This document shows positions 8,858 to 16,886 of a DNA stretch of 64,000 bases, piece after piece. The stretch comes from Clostridiales bacterium. GTDB lineage: Bacteria; Bacillota; Clostridia; Christensenellales; CAG-138. How positions within the stretch are numbered: the stretch's first letter is position 1; each line of letters opens with the position of its first letter. The stretch covers positions 62,001 through 126,000 of the forward strand of contig SFDB01000001.1 in NCBI GenBank assembly GCA_004558825.1, given 5' to 3'. The position numbers and the translations under genes are program-made. The notes below the pieces were generated by a model. It worked only from the letters and a program-made list of their open reading frames with translations. It was not told the DNA's origin and did not search any database.

Positions 8858-9685
8858 TTACTTTCTCGGTGCAAGCCCGAGTATTTCCCTCGCTTCGTCC
8901 GGCGTGGCTATTTCACGGCCGAATTCCTTCGCAAGGCGCACCACCTTCTCAACAAGCTCCGCGTTGCTCTTCGCAAGAACGCCCTTTGAAAGGTATACGT
9001 TGTCTTCAAATCCGACGCGCACATGGCCGCCCATCAAAATGCCCATAACAGCCATCGGGAATTCATATCTGCCTACGCCCGCCACGGTCCATGTCGAGCC
9101 CTGCGGTATGCTTTCCTTCATGAAAATCAGGTCACGCGGTTCGCCGCTTATGCCGCCGTTTACGCCCATAACGAAGTCAAAATGCATGGGAGCCTTTATG
9201 TAACCCTTCTTGCAAAGGCGGTTCGCCATGTCGATCATGCCCTTGTCAAACACCTCAACTTCGGGCTTTATTCCCCGGGCAATCATTTTTTCGCCAAAAT
9301 CCTTTATCATATTCTCGGTGTTGACAAATATGTCGTCGCCGCCGAAATTGCATGTGCCGCAGTCAAGCGTCGCCATTTCGGGCATAAGCGTTATCGGCTG
9401 GAGCCTTTCATCGTTGCTCATGCCGACAGCGCCGCCTGTTGAGGGCTGTATTATGACGTCGGGACACTTTGCGCGAATAGCCTCGAAGCATTCACGGAAA
9501 CGCTCCACATCCTGCGTAGGCGTACCGTCGTCATATCTCACATGGAGGTGGATTATCGATGCGCCGGCCTTATATGCGCCGTAAGCCTCGTTCGCTATCT
9601 CTTCGACCGTATAAGGAACGGCGGGATTGTGCTCCTTCGTTACTTCTGCGCCGCAGATGCAGGCGGTGATTATAAGCTTATCCAT
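8858..9685 (-). CDS. kce: 3-keto-5-aminohexanoate cleavage enzyme
   Basis: 275 aa from the ATG at 9685 (AGGAAG site upstream); an ATG 36 nt further up would overlap kal more and adds an atypical N-terminus. It belongs to the BKACE (DUF849) family: the zinc ligands His46 and His48 are in IIHLHVRYDDG, and a conserved glutamate is in RVGFEDN near residue 227, matching characterised Kce. It condenses 3-keto-5-aminohexanoate with acetyl-CoA to give 3-aminobutyryl-CoA and acetoacetate. It starts 7 nt after kal. Confidence 0.95.
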   Translation of the reverse strand: MDKLIITACICGAEVTKEHNPAVPYTVEEIANEAYGAYKAGASIIHLHVRYDDGTPTQDVERFRECFEAIRAKCPDVIIQPSTGGAVGMSNDERLQPITLMPEMATLDCGTCNFGGDDIFVNTENMIKDFGEKMIARGIKPEVEVFDKGMIDMANRLCKKGYIKAPMHFDFVMGVNGGISGEPRDLIFMKESIPQGSTWTVAGVGRYEFPMAVMGILMGGHVRVGFEDNVYLSKGVLAKSNAELVEKVVRLAKEFGREIATPDEAREILGLAPRK

Positions 9686-9692
9686 CGCCCGC

Positions 9693-10073
9693 TCACTTCC
9701 TCTGCTTGTCCTTTGGAACAACGCAGGTGCCGCTTGCTCTGCAGACGATTATGGGCGTCTCAAGCACGTCGCACGCTGAATCGTTTATGTCGGGGCGCGG
9801 CGCGATGACCTTTCTTGCCTCAAACACCATCTTTCGTGATGTGTTGCCGCAGGAAACTATCTCGCCTGTTGCCTCGATATAATCGCCGGCAAATACGGGA
9901 GCCATAAACTCCACCATATCGTAGGCCTTAAAAAGACCCTCGTCGCCATCGTTGAGTATAAGAAGCTCCGTGGCCACGTCGCCGAAAAGCTGGAGCATTC
10001 TTGCACCGTCAACAAGGTTTCCGCCGTAATGGGCGTCATGCGCGCTCATACGAACTCTGATTGTTGATTTCAT
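9693..10073 (-). CDS. kal: 3-aminobutyryl-CoA ammonia-lyase
   Basis: 126 aa hot-dog-fold protein (MKSTIRVRMSAHDAHYGGNLVDGA), the usual size for Kal. It removes ammonia from L-3-aminobutyryl-CoA to give crotonyl-CoA. The ATG at 10073 is preferred because GGAGG then sits 10 nt upstream; the ATG at 10082 would be only 1 nt from that site. It is the first gene after the riboswitch leader, so leader readthrough controls it and the rest of the operon. Confidence 0.93.
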   Translation of the reverse strand: MKSTIRVRMSAHDAHYGGNLVDGARMLQLFGDVATELLILNDGDEGLFKAYDMVEFMAPVFAGDYIEATGEIVSCGNTSRKMVFEARKVIAPRPDINDSACDVLETPIIVCRASGTCVVPKDKQRK

Positions 10074-10168
10074 AGATATCATACCTCCGTTTTATTTGAT
10101 CACTCGATCGGCGTATAAAAATCAGCGCGCCGCCAATATGGATAGCATATCGATAGCGCACCGACCTA

Positions 10169-10217
10169 CAAACAAAAGGCTATTGACGCACGGCTATAAA
10201 AGCCCGTGGTCAATAGC
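10169..10217 (-). terminator. Intrinsic terminator of the lysine riboswitch
   Basis: The arms 10217-10202 and 10194-10179 form about 15 pairs with small bulges, followed by CTTTTGTTTGT. The lower 9 pairs (GCTATTGAC with GTCAATAGC) use the 3' strand of aptamer helix P1. No separate antiterminator is needed to explain switching. Confidence 0.85.
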
Positions 10218-10381
10218 TCTCCATCCATACGGACGACAGTTACAGCGCACTGAGCGCTGTACCCAAGCACGGGGCTTCAAGCCATGCCCCCGCGCTTTCG
10301 GCGATTCGCCATTCAATGCCGCCATCGCACGCTTTAATGCTTATCATACGGCATTTACCTAGGATATCGCGCCTCTATTCG
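10169..10381 (-). promoter_or_regulatory. Lysine riboswitch (L-box) with terminator platform, predicted ON switch
   Basis: Reading the minus strand, the leader carries the L-box landmarks in order: AATAGAGGCGCGA (P1 5' strand and J1/2, from 10379), ATGCCG/CGGCAT in P2, ATGGCGAATCGCCGAAAGC (about 10311-10293), a GC-rich P3 helix, the P4 helix ACAGCGC/GCGCTGT (10260-10242), then CTGTC, a short P5 hairpin, and GGAGAGCTATT (10222-10212). P1 pairs 10379-10375 with 10216-10212. The same 3' P1 bases are the start of the terminator 5' arm (10217-10202), so ligand-stabilised P1 and terminator exclude each other. Known lysC-type L-boxes are OFF switches; the geometry here predicts ON, which suits a catabolic operon. 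Aptamer identity is strong; polarity is inference. Confidence 0.88.
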
Positions 10382-10401
10382 AGTTATATCGTTGTGACAT
10401 T

Positions 10402-10431
10402 ATTATATTATGCAACCGCGCGCCGTGTCAA
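10402..10431 (-). promoter_or_regulatory. Promoter of the lysine fermentation operon
   Basis: On the minus strand there is a perfect -35 TTGACA (10431-10426) and a perfect -10 TATAAT (10407-10402) with an 18-nt spacer. Initiation near 10395 gives a leader of about 320 nt that contains the whole lysine aptamer. A promoter this strong needs downstream control, which fits attenuation by the riboswitch. Confidence 0.85.
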
Positions 10432-10474
10432 CACAAAAACGGGCCGCAAAAGGCGCAAAATGTCTATATTTGTC

Positions 10475-10503
10475 TGTTAACCACCGCTTATATATGGTAT
10501 AAT
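10475..10503 (+). promoter_or_regulatory. Promoter of the YcxB-like gene
   Basis: TATAAT at 10498-10503 is preceded by TGG, an extended -10 (TGnTATAAT). A weak -35 TGTTAA lies at 10475-10480 with a 17-nt spacer. It is divergent from the lysine operon promoter. Confidence 0.55.
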
Positions 10504-10532
10504 TCCATCATATTTTTGGGGAAGGTTCGCTA

Positions 10533-11090
10533 ATGGAAGCTATATTCAAAAACAATACTCCGCTTGACGCTGACACGATGTTCGAGCTTAACTGGTTCTA
10601 CATTTCCCTCAACGCGCGAGGCACAGCGCTTAAAAGGGTCGCTTCATCGATTTGCGCCGTCATCTTATGCGGCGCAAGCGTGCTTTGGGCGGTAAAAAGC
10701 GGTGCATGGACGCTCTGTGTTCCGGTATTTTTAGCAGGCGCACTCATAGGCGCTGTGCCGTTCATACAAAAGATGCGCGCAAAATCGCAATTCAAGCGCA
10801 ATCTCAAGGGCAAGTTCGACATAGGCTACATGAACGAGTTCACGTTCTGCAGAAGCGATTTTTCAGTCAGAAATTCGCAGTCATCCGTGTCGTCCGATTA
10901 TCGCGCAGTGAAGCGTTGGTATGAAACAGGACGCTATTTTTTCCTCTTCATCGACGAAAAGAAGGCGTTCATGATAGATAAGCGCCGCTTCACGAAGGGC
11001 AGTGCAATGGATTTCCGCGCGTTTCTGCACGAAAAATGCGCCGACGCCTATAGAAGCGGCAAGCCCTCCACTCGGCCGAAAAAGGCTTGA
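10533..11090 (+). CDS. YcxB-like two-TM membrane protein
   Basis: 185 aa. There are two adjacent hydrophobic segments (about residues 35-55 and 58-75), followed by a soluble C-terminal half ending WYETGRYFFLFIDEKKAFMI and DKRRF. This layout (two TM helices, then an S/Y-rich strand region and a basic tail) resembles the YcxB-like family (PF14317), whose function is unknown. The start at 10533 follows a GGGGAAGG site. It is the only plus-strand gene in the first 27 kb and is divergently placed from the lysine operon, but nothing ties it to lysine. A database domain search would settle the family. Confidence 0.65.
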   Translation: MEAIFKNNTPLDADTMFELNWFYISLNARGTALKRVASSICAVILCGASVLWAVKSGAWTLCVPVFLAGALIGAVPFIQKMRAKSQFKRNLKGKFDIGYMNEFTFCRSDFSVRNSQSSVSSDYRAVKRWYETGRYFFLFIDEKKAFMIDKRRFTKGSAMDFRAFLHEKCADAYRSGKPSTRPKKA

Positions 11091-11221
11091 TTTCATAACG
11101 CGGCATATGAAACGACAGCCGCCCGGTGCTAAGCGCCACAGCGGTGTTCCTTTTTATATATCAGCCGACTTGCAATGCACAAATAAATGATGCCTGCCAT
11201 CGCTGTATGCCTGATTTCTGC

Positions 11222-12148
11222 TTAAATAAACGCCTTTATATATCTGCTCAGGTTGCCGTAAGCTATCTTCAGTATGTCTTCTGCGGCAAAACCACGCAAA
11301 GAAAGCTCGCCAAGAAGTCCCTGCATTTTTGACGGATTCTCCAGTCCTATCGGATAACGCACCATTCCGTCAAAGTCAGAACCAATTGCAACGCAGTCAA
11401 TCCCGCCCAAATCTGCAATGTATTCAATTTGGTCGGCAATATCGTCTATTATCGCGTGCGCATTGTCTGTAAGCTGCGGCTGATAAAAATTTACTCCTAC
11501 AACGCCGCCGCGGCGTGCTATCTCTTTTATATGCACGTCCTTCAGCGATCTCGGATGCTTAAACGCGCCGCGCGCATTCGAGTGCGACGCAAACACAGCG
11601 CTGTCTGTCATTTCGAGTATATCATCTATGCCGGCGTCGCTTAAATGCGAAAGGTCGATTGCCATATTCAATCTGTCCATTTCGCGTATCACATCGCGCC
11701 CAAATTCAGTCAGCCCTTTTGCACGCTTTCGCATTGCCGGCTGAGCGAGCGCATTCGTCTCGTTCCATGTCAGAGTCATGGCCCTCACGCCGAGTCTATG
11801 AAATATGCGCAGATTTGCAAGGCTTCCCTCAATCGCTTCGCCGCCCTCTATCGTCAAAACAGAGGCTATCCTGCCGCCTTTTTCATCAAAATCGCGTGTC
11901 AAAGGAATTATTGCGGGCGTCTCATCGAGCATTCTGTAATACGCGTCTATCATATCGACACACTGTCTTGCGTACGGAACATGCTTTTTACTGTCAACCC
12001 ATACCGCAAAAAACTGGAGCTTAACATTGCCCTTCTCAAGATGCTCAAGGCATATGGTTTGTCGCTGCGCACATCGGTTCATGTCAAACCCTCCGTACGC
12101 CATTCCGTATAAAAAGTCGCAGTGCGCATCTGCAACGGGGAAAATCAT
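11222..12148 (-). CDS. Membrane dipeptidase-like peptidase (M19 family)
   Basis: 308 aa, typical for renal-dipeptidase-like enzymes. The metal site motifs are present: DAHCDF near residue 8, a central Glu in TIEGGEAIEG (about 115), HLSD near 186, SHSNARG near 207, and GSDFDGM near 263. These zinc enzymes hydrolyse dipeptides, including D-amino-acid dipeptides, and are cytoplasmic in clostridia (no signal peptide here). The ATG at 12148 has GGAGGCGG upstream. It follows the rny terminator, so it is probably transcribed alone. In an amino-acid fermenter it may feed peptide-derived amino acids. Confidence 0.88.
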   Translation of the reverse strand: MIFPVADAHCDFLYGMAYGGFDMNRCAQRQTICLEHLEKGNVKLQFFAVWVDSKKHVPYARQCVDMIDAYYRMLDETPAIIPLTRDFDEKGGRIASVLTIEGGEAIEGSLANLRIFHRLGVRAMTLTWNETNALAQPAMRKRAKGLTEFGRDVIREMDRLNMAIDLSHLSDAGIDDILEMTDSAVFASHSNARGAFKHPRSLKDVHIKEIARRGGVVGVNFYQPQLTDNAHAIIDDIADQIEYIADLGGIDCVAIGSDFDGMVRYPIGLENPSKMQGLLGELSLRGFAAEDILKIAYGNLSRYIKAFI

Positions 12149-12233
12149 TTTACCGCCTCCACTTGTATACTACAGGTAATACTATTCGACCGACAAGAAA
12201 ATTATTCACTTCGCATGCACATATCGGCCGTCA

Positions 12234-12270
12234 ATCAAAACGAAGCAAGCGACTTCATGCCGCTTGCTTC
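12234..12270 (-). terminator. Terminator of rny
   Basis: GAAGCAAGCG (12270-12261 on the minus strand) pairs with CGCTTGCTTC (12251-12242) as a perfect 10-bp stem followed by GTTTTGATT. It lies about 20 nt beyond the rny stop codon. Confidence 0.75.
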
Positions 12271-12291
12271 AATAACGTTTCGCTTTTCATC

Positions 12292-13842
12292 TTACTTTGC
12301 AAATTCAACGGCTCGCGTTTCCCTGATGACATTGACCTTTATCTGTCCGGGGTACTCAAGCTCCGTCTCGATGCGTTTTACTATATCCTTCGCCATTATA
12401 ACGGTGTCGGCGTCATTTACATTTTCGGGCTTTACGAGTATTCTCACCTCGCGCCCTGCCTGTATCGCAAATGATTTCTCCACGCCTTCGAACGAGTTCG
12501 CAATCTCTTCAAGCTTTTCAAGGCGCTTAATGTAATTCTCAAGCGTCTCGCGCCTTGCGCCGGGGCGTGCCGCCGAAATTGCGTCCGCCGCCTGAACAAG
12601 CACAGCCTCAATGCTTGTCGGTTCGACTTCGCCGTGGTGCGCAAGTATGGCGTTCACGACTTGGTTATTTTCACGATATTTCTTTGCGGCGTCAGCGCCT
12701 ATCTGAGCATGGGATCCTTCGATTTCATGGTCAAGCGCCTTGCCTATGTCGTGAAGCAGGCCCGCCCGCTTTGTTAGCGTAACGTTCGCGCCTATTTCGG
12801 CTGCCATTATTCCGGCAAGGTGCGATACCTCTATCGAATGGCGCAGGACGTTTTGTCCATAGCTTGTGCGATATCTGAGGCGGCCCAACAGCTTGACAAG
12901 CTCGTGATGGAGCCCGTGTATGCCGGCCTCAAATACCGCCTGCTCGCCTGCCTCGCGGATGTTATTGTCAACCTCCTTGCGCGCCTTTTCGACCATTTCC
13001 TCAATGCGCGCGGGATGGATTCTTCCGTCGAGTATGAGTTTTTCAAGCGCTATCCTTGCAACCTCACGTCTTACCGGATCGAAACCCGAAAGTATAACGG
13101 CTTCGGGCGTGTCATCGATTATGAGGTCAACTCCCGTTGCGGTTTCAAGCGTCCTGATGTTTCTTCCCTCGCGCCCGATTATTCTGCCCTTCATTTCATC
13201 ATTGGGCAGCGGCACAACAGATACCGTCGTCTCCGTAACATGGTCGCCCGCACAGCGCTGTATCGCAAGCGCAACGATATTTCTCGCGCGCCTATCGGCC
13301 TCTTCCTTCGTTTTTGCTTCTATCTCCCTTATAAGTACGCCCGCGTCATGCCTTGCCTCACGAACGACATTGTTTATCAATATTTCCTTTGCCTCGTCAC
13401 GCGTCATGCCCGATATGCGCTCAAGCTCGCTGAGCTCCTTGGCATGGAGCTCCCTAATCTCGCTTTCCATCGCTTCGGCATCTTTAAGCTTTTTGTTCAG
13501 TGAAGCTTCGCGCAGCTCTATGCTTGCGTACTTATTGTCAAGCAGCTCCTCTCGCTGCTGAAGTCTGCGCTCCGAGCGCTGCAGCTCGTTTCGTCTGTCC
13601 CTGTTTTCTTTCTCATTCTCGCTTTTAATGCGGTAAACTTCTTCCTTCGCCTCAAGTATTTTCTCTTTCTTAAGCGTTTCCGCCTTTTTCTGAGCATCCT
13701 CGAGAAGCTTCTGCACAGCGTCCTCGGCCTTGCCGATTTTCGCTTCGGCTATCCTCATCCTGTAGTTATAGCCGACCACCGCACCTATAACAAGAGTGAT
13801 GATACCCGTCGCTATGGGTATCACTACATCATACCACTGCAA
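12292..13842 (-). CDS. rny: Ribonuclease Y
   Basis: 516 aa, standard length. Order of parts: an N-terminal TM helix (about 8-28), a long charged coiled coil (30-190), a KH domain (about 205-270, including GRIIGREGRNIRTLE), then the HD domain with HDIGKALDHE near residue 363. It is the membrane-anchored endonuclease that starts bulk mRNA decay. The start codon is TTG at 13842, with GGAGG 9 nt upstream and no better in-frame start; a weak start codon may limit its level. It follows recA, as in many clostridia. Confidence 0.96.
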   Translation of the reverse strand: MQWYDVVIPIATGIITLVIGAVVGYNYRMRIAEAKIGKAEDAVQKLLEDAQKKAETLKKEKILEAKEEVYRIKSENEKENRDRRNELQRSERRLQQREELLDNKYASIELREASLNKKLKDAEAMESEIRELHAKELSELERISGMTRDEAKEILINNVVREARHDAGVLIREIEAKTKEEADRRARNIVALAIQRCAGDHVTETTVSVVPLPNDEMKGRIIGREGRNIRTLETATGVDLIIDDTPEAVILSGFDPVRREVARIALEKLILDGRIHPARIEEMVEKARKEVDNNIREAGEQAVFEAGIHGLHHELVKLLGRLRYRTSYGQNVLRHSIEVSHLAGIMAAEIGANVTLTKRAGLLHDIGKALDHEIEGSHAQIGADAAKKYRENNQVVNAILAHHGEVEPTSIEAVLVQAADAISAARPGARRETLENYIKRLEKLEEIANSFEGVEKSFAIQAGREVRILVKPENVNDADTVIMAKDIVKRIETELEYPGQIKVNVIRETRAVEFAK

Positions 13843-13946
13843 TTATGCTTACCTCCGAAATCTATATAAAATCCAAGCCTAAGAAATTCTTACGCCCGAA
13901 ATGTATCCGTGCTGAAAATAGCTTACCATGACACACATACAGATAA

Positions 13947-13975
13947 AGTTTATACCCAAAGCGCCCCGATGTCAA
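13947..13975 (-). promoter_or_regulatory. Promoter of rny, embedded in the recA terminator
   Basis: On the minus strand, TTGACA (13975-13970) and TAAACT (13952-13947) are spaced 17 nt. The -35 box is in the loop of the recA terminator hairpin. Confidence 0.65.
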
Positions 13976-13990
13976 TAACACACGGGGCGC
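13961..13990 (-). terminator. Probable terminator of recA
   Basis: GCGCCCCG (13990-13983 on the minus strand) pairs with CGGGGCGC (13968-13961) around a 14-nt loop, followed by TTTGGGTAT. The U-tract is short, so termination may be partial and some recA transcripts may continue into rny. Confidence 0.6.
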
Positions 13991-14028
13991 ACAAGGTAAA
14001 TCGACATTATATATAATTGTGCCGTTTA

Positions 14029-15030
14029 TTATTCCGCCGTTTCCTCCTCGCCCTCTATGAGCTTGCGCACCTTTGCCTCTATCTCTGCGCAAAGCTCGGG
14101 GTTTTCTTTAAGAAACGTACGCGCGTTATCGCGTCCCTGCGCGATACGCATGTCTCCGTAAGAGAACCATGCTCCCGCCTTCTGTATGACCTTCTTATCT
14201 ACCGCAATGTCGAGCAGAGAGCCTTCCTTCGATATGCCTTCGCCGTAAACTATGTCAAACTCGGCCGTCTTGAACGGCGGGGCAACCTTATTCTTGACCA
14301 CCTTTATGCGCGTCCTGTTGCCTATAACATCGCTGCCGTTCTTGATGCTGTCGACCTTCCTTACGTCGAGCCTTATAGACGCGTAATACTTCAGCGCCCG
14401 CCCGCCTGTCGTCGTCTCGGGGTTCCCGTACATTACGCCGACTTTTTCACGGAGCTGGTTTATAAATATAACAACCGTGTTCGTTTTCCCTATGACGCCC
14501 GCAAGTTTCCTCAGAGCCTGCGACATGAGTCTTGCCTGCAGGCCGACATGCGAATCGCCCATGTCGCCCTCTATCTCGGCCTTTGGCACGAGCGCCGCTA
14601 CAGAATCGACAACAACTATATCGACCGCGCCGCTTCTGACAAGCGTTTCCGTTATTTCAAGCGCCTGCTCGCCCGTATCGGGCTGCGACACAAACAGCTC
14701 GTCCACGTTTACTCCCAGATTGCGCGCATATACGGGATCAAGCGCGTGCTCCGCATCGATGAATGCCGCAGTGCCGCCGCGCTTTTGGGATTCTGCAACG
14801 ATATGGAGCGCAACCGTCGTTTTACCGGAGGACTCGGGGCCGTATATCTCGATAATTCTGCCGCGCGGAACTCCGCCGACACCGAGCGCGTAATCAAGCT
14901 CCAGGCATCCCGTGGGTATGACCGAAATGCCGTCCTTAAGCGCGGAATCGCCGAGCTTCATTATAGCGCCCTTTCCAAACTGTTTCTCAATTTGAGCCAG
15001 CGCCGCCTCCAAAGCTTTGTCTTTCTCCAT
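14029..15030 (-). CDS. recA: Recombinase RecA
   Basis: 333 aa. Walker A GPESSGKTT is near residue 65, Walker B VVVDSVAAL near 139, and the L2 region runs about 195-215 (FINQLREKVGVMYGNPETTTGG), all canonical. It forms the ATP-dependent strand-exchange filament on ssDNA and triggers LexA cleavage. The start at 15030 has an AAGGACGG site. It follows cinA by 57 nt, the cinA-recA order common in Bacillota. No clear LexA box was found in the short gap. Confidence 0.98.
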   Translation of the reverse strand: MEKDKALEAALAQIEKQFGKGAIMKLGDSALKDGISVIPTGCLELDYALGVGGVPRGRIIEIYGPESSGKTTVALHIVAESQKRGGTAAFIDAEHALDPVYARNLGVNVDELFVSQPDTGEQALEITETLVRSGAVDIVVVDSVAALVPKAEIEGDMGDSHVGLQARLMSQALRKLAGVIGKTNTVVIFINQLREKVGVMYGNPETTTGGRALKYYASIRLDVRKVDSIKNGSDVIGNRTRIKVVKNKVAPPFKTAEFDIVYGEGISKEGSLLDIAVDKKVIQKAGAWFSYGDMRIAQGRDNARTFLKENPELCAEIEAKVRKLIEGEEETAE

Positions 15031-15087
15031 ATCAATTACCGTCCTTTCGCAAGTATCAATTAATTATACCATTCGTTATTGCTTTTG

Positions 15088-16326
15088 TCATTCCGCATCA
15101 AGCGTCTTTTTAAGAAGCATCAGAGCGCTGAGCGCCGCGCTCCTGCGTATGCGCTCACGGCTTCCGCCCAAGTCAAGCCTCTCTACGACAGTGCCTTTGT
15201 CCGAAGCCGCCGCAATATATACAAGCCCTACCGGTTTTTCGGGTGTCCCGCCGCCCGGCCCCGCTATACCCGTCGTTGCAAGTCCAATATCCGAACACGC
15301 CGTTTTTCTTATGCCCTCCGCCATTTCGCGCGCCGTCTCCCCGCTGACCGCTCCGTATTTTTCAAGCGTTTCGTGCTTTACGCCGAGACGCGATGCCTTA
15401 GCTTCGTTTGAATAGGTCACAGCCCCTTCCAAAAACCATTCGGAGCTGCCCGGCACGTTTATAAGCATTGACGCTATCATTCCGCCCGTACAGCTTTCAG
15501 CGACCGCAAGCGTAGCACCATTCTCTCGCATAAGCCCCGCGCAAACCTCGTATAGCTCAAGCCCGTCCGTCGAGTACACGGCGTCGCCGAGGCGCGACGT
15601 TATTTCATCCGCAATCGGCTTTACAAGGCGTTCGCCCTCGGCCTTATCGGCGCATTTCGCCGTCACGCGAAGCTTCATTTCGCCCGAAAGCGCATACGGG
15701 GCAATCGTGGGATTTGTCTGCGCCTGCATCATATCCGCAAGCATTGCGTCAACGGTCGACTCACCTATGCCGAACACGCGCAGCTCGCGCGTATAAAGCG
15801 TGCGTCCGCTCCTTCGCGCAAGATAAGGCATTACACTTTCATCGAACATGGGCTCCATTTCTTTCGGCGGGCCCGGCATGAGCACTATTGCGCAGCCGTC
15901 GGTCTCGATTATGCAGCCCGGCGCTGTGCCGTTATTATTCTTGAGTATTATGCAGCCCTCGGGCATCATCGCCTGTTTTGCGTTGTTTTCGCTCATGGGC
16001 CTGTGTATCACCCTCTCAAAGCGCTCCTTCATTGCGCTAAGAGATTCCTCGTCGAGCACCAGCCTTTTCCCCGCAACTCTCGCGGCAGTTTCTTTCGTTA
16101 TGTCGTCGCCCGTCGGACCAAGGCCGCCCGTAATAATCACTATGTCAGAGCGCTCCGCGGCTCGCTTTACCGTATCAAACAGCCTTTGCTCATTATCTCC
16201 GACGGTGGAGCTGTAGTAATGATCCACGCCTGCTTCGGCAAGTCTTTGCGCAATAAATCTGGCGTTCGTATCGAGTATCTGCCCCATAAGCAGCTCGGTT
16301 CCGACGGAAATTATTTCAGCCTTCAT
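15088..16326 (-). CDS. cinA: CinA family nicotinamide mononucleotide deamidase-related protein
   Basis: 412 aa from the ATG at 16326, which has TGAGG 7 nt upstream; a GTG at 16338 overlapping the pgsA stop is the alternative. The N-terminal MoCF-like domain (about 1-170, GTELLMGQILDTNA, GGLGPTGDD) is linked to pyrophosphatase activity on ADP-ribose or NMN-type substrates. The C-terminal CinA domain (about 255-405, AVAESCTGGMIAS, TTGIAGPGGGT) carries NMN amidohydrolase activity in homologues. It lies between pgsA and recA. Confidence 0.93.
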   Translation of the reverse strand: MKAEIISVGTELLMGQILDTNARFIAQRLAEAGVDHYYSSTVGDNEQRLFDTVKRAAERSDIVIITGGLGPTGDDITKETAARVAGKRLVLDEESLSAMKERFERVIHRPMSENNAKQAMMPEGCIILKNNNGTAPGCIIETDGCAIVLMPGPPKEMEPMFDESVMPYLARRSGRTLYTRELRVFGIGESTVDAMLADMMQAQTNPTIAPYALSGEMKLRVTAKCADKAEGERLVKPIADEITSRLGDAVYSTDGLELYEVCAGLMRENGATLAVAESCTGGMIASMLINVPGSSEWFLEGAVTYSNEAKASRLGVKHETLEKYGAVSGETAREMAEGIRKTACSDIGLATTGIAGPGGGTPEKPVGLVYIAAASDKGTVVERLDLGGSRERIRRSAALSALMLLKKTLDAE

Positions 16327-16334
16327 CGTACGCC

Positions 16335-16886
16335 TCACATGCTCGTAACTGCGCCCTTATTTTTCACGATGTACTCAACCGCCGACCAAATCGACAGCGC
16401 CACCGATATCCATAGCGCCACCCGGCCCGCAGTCAGTAAAAACGCAAGAGGCGACGTTTCCTGCAGCGGCATTCCGATGAGTATAAGCATAACTGCTACG
16501 CATTGCATGACCGTCTTTATCTTTCCGACCTTGCCTGCAGCAATAACGTTGCCCTTCGAGGCCGAAACAAGTCTGAAGCCGCTTATTACAAATTCGCGTC
16601 CTATGGTGATAAATGTCGCTATCGGGTGCACGGTTCCGCTCGCCGTAAGCATTATAACAGCGCTCGCCGTAAGAAGCTTATCGGCTATCGGATCCATAAG
16701 CTTGCCGAAATCGGTCACCAAATTGTGCTTTCGCGCGTATTTGCCGTCAATAACGTCGGTCGCATACGCAAGGATGAATATAATCGCGGCAATGTGTTCC
16801 CTGCACTCTATCGGGATGTAGAAGCACGCAATGAAAAACGGTATCATCACCATACGCAGCATTGTCAGCTTATTAGGTAGATTCAT
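16335..16886 (-). CDS. pgsA: CDP-diacylglycerol-glycerol-3-phosphate 3-phosphatidyltransferase
   Basis: 183 aa integral membrane enzyme with the CDP-alcohol phosphotransferase motif DGKYARKHNLVTDFGKLMD PIAD starting near residue 47 (all Asp residues present). It makes phosphatidylglycerol phosphate, the precursor of phosphatidylglycerol and cardiolipin. Several hydrophobic helices span the protein. It overlaps rimO by 4 nt (ATGA) and ends just before cinA, so it sits in a translationally coupled operon. Confidence 0.94.
   Translation of the reverse strand: MNLPNKLTMLRMVMIPFFIACFYIPIECREHIAAIIFILAYATDVIDGKYARKHNLVTDFGKLMDPIADKLLTASAVIMLTASGTVHPIATFITIGREFVISGFRLVSASKGNVIAAGKVGKIKTVMQCVAVMLILIGMPLQETSPLAFLLTAGRVALWISVALSIWSAVEYIVKNKGAVTSM

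Noticed and set aside
10096..10362. Plus-strand reading frame of 88 codons in the kal leader
   Set aside because: It lies entirely within the riboswitch on the opposite strand, has no ribosome binding site, and its composition reflects the RNA structure.
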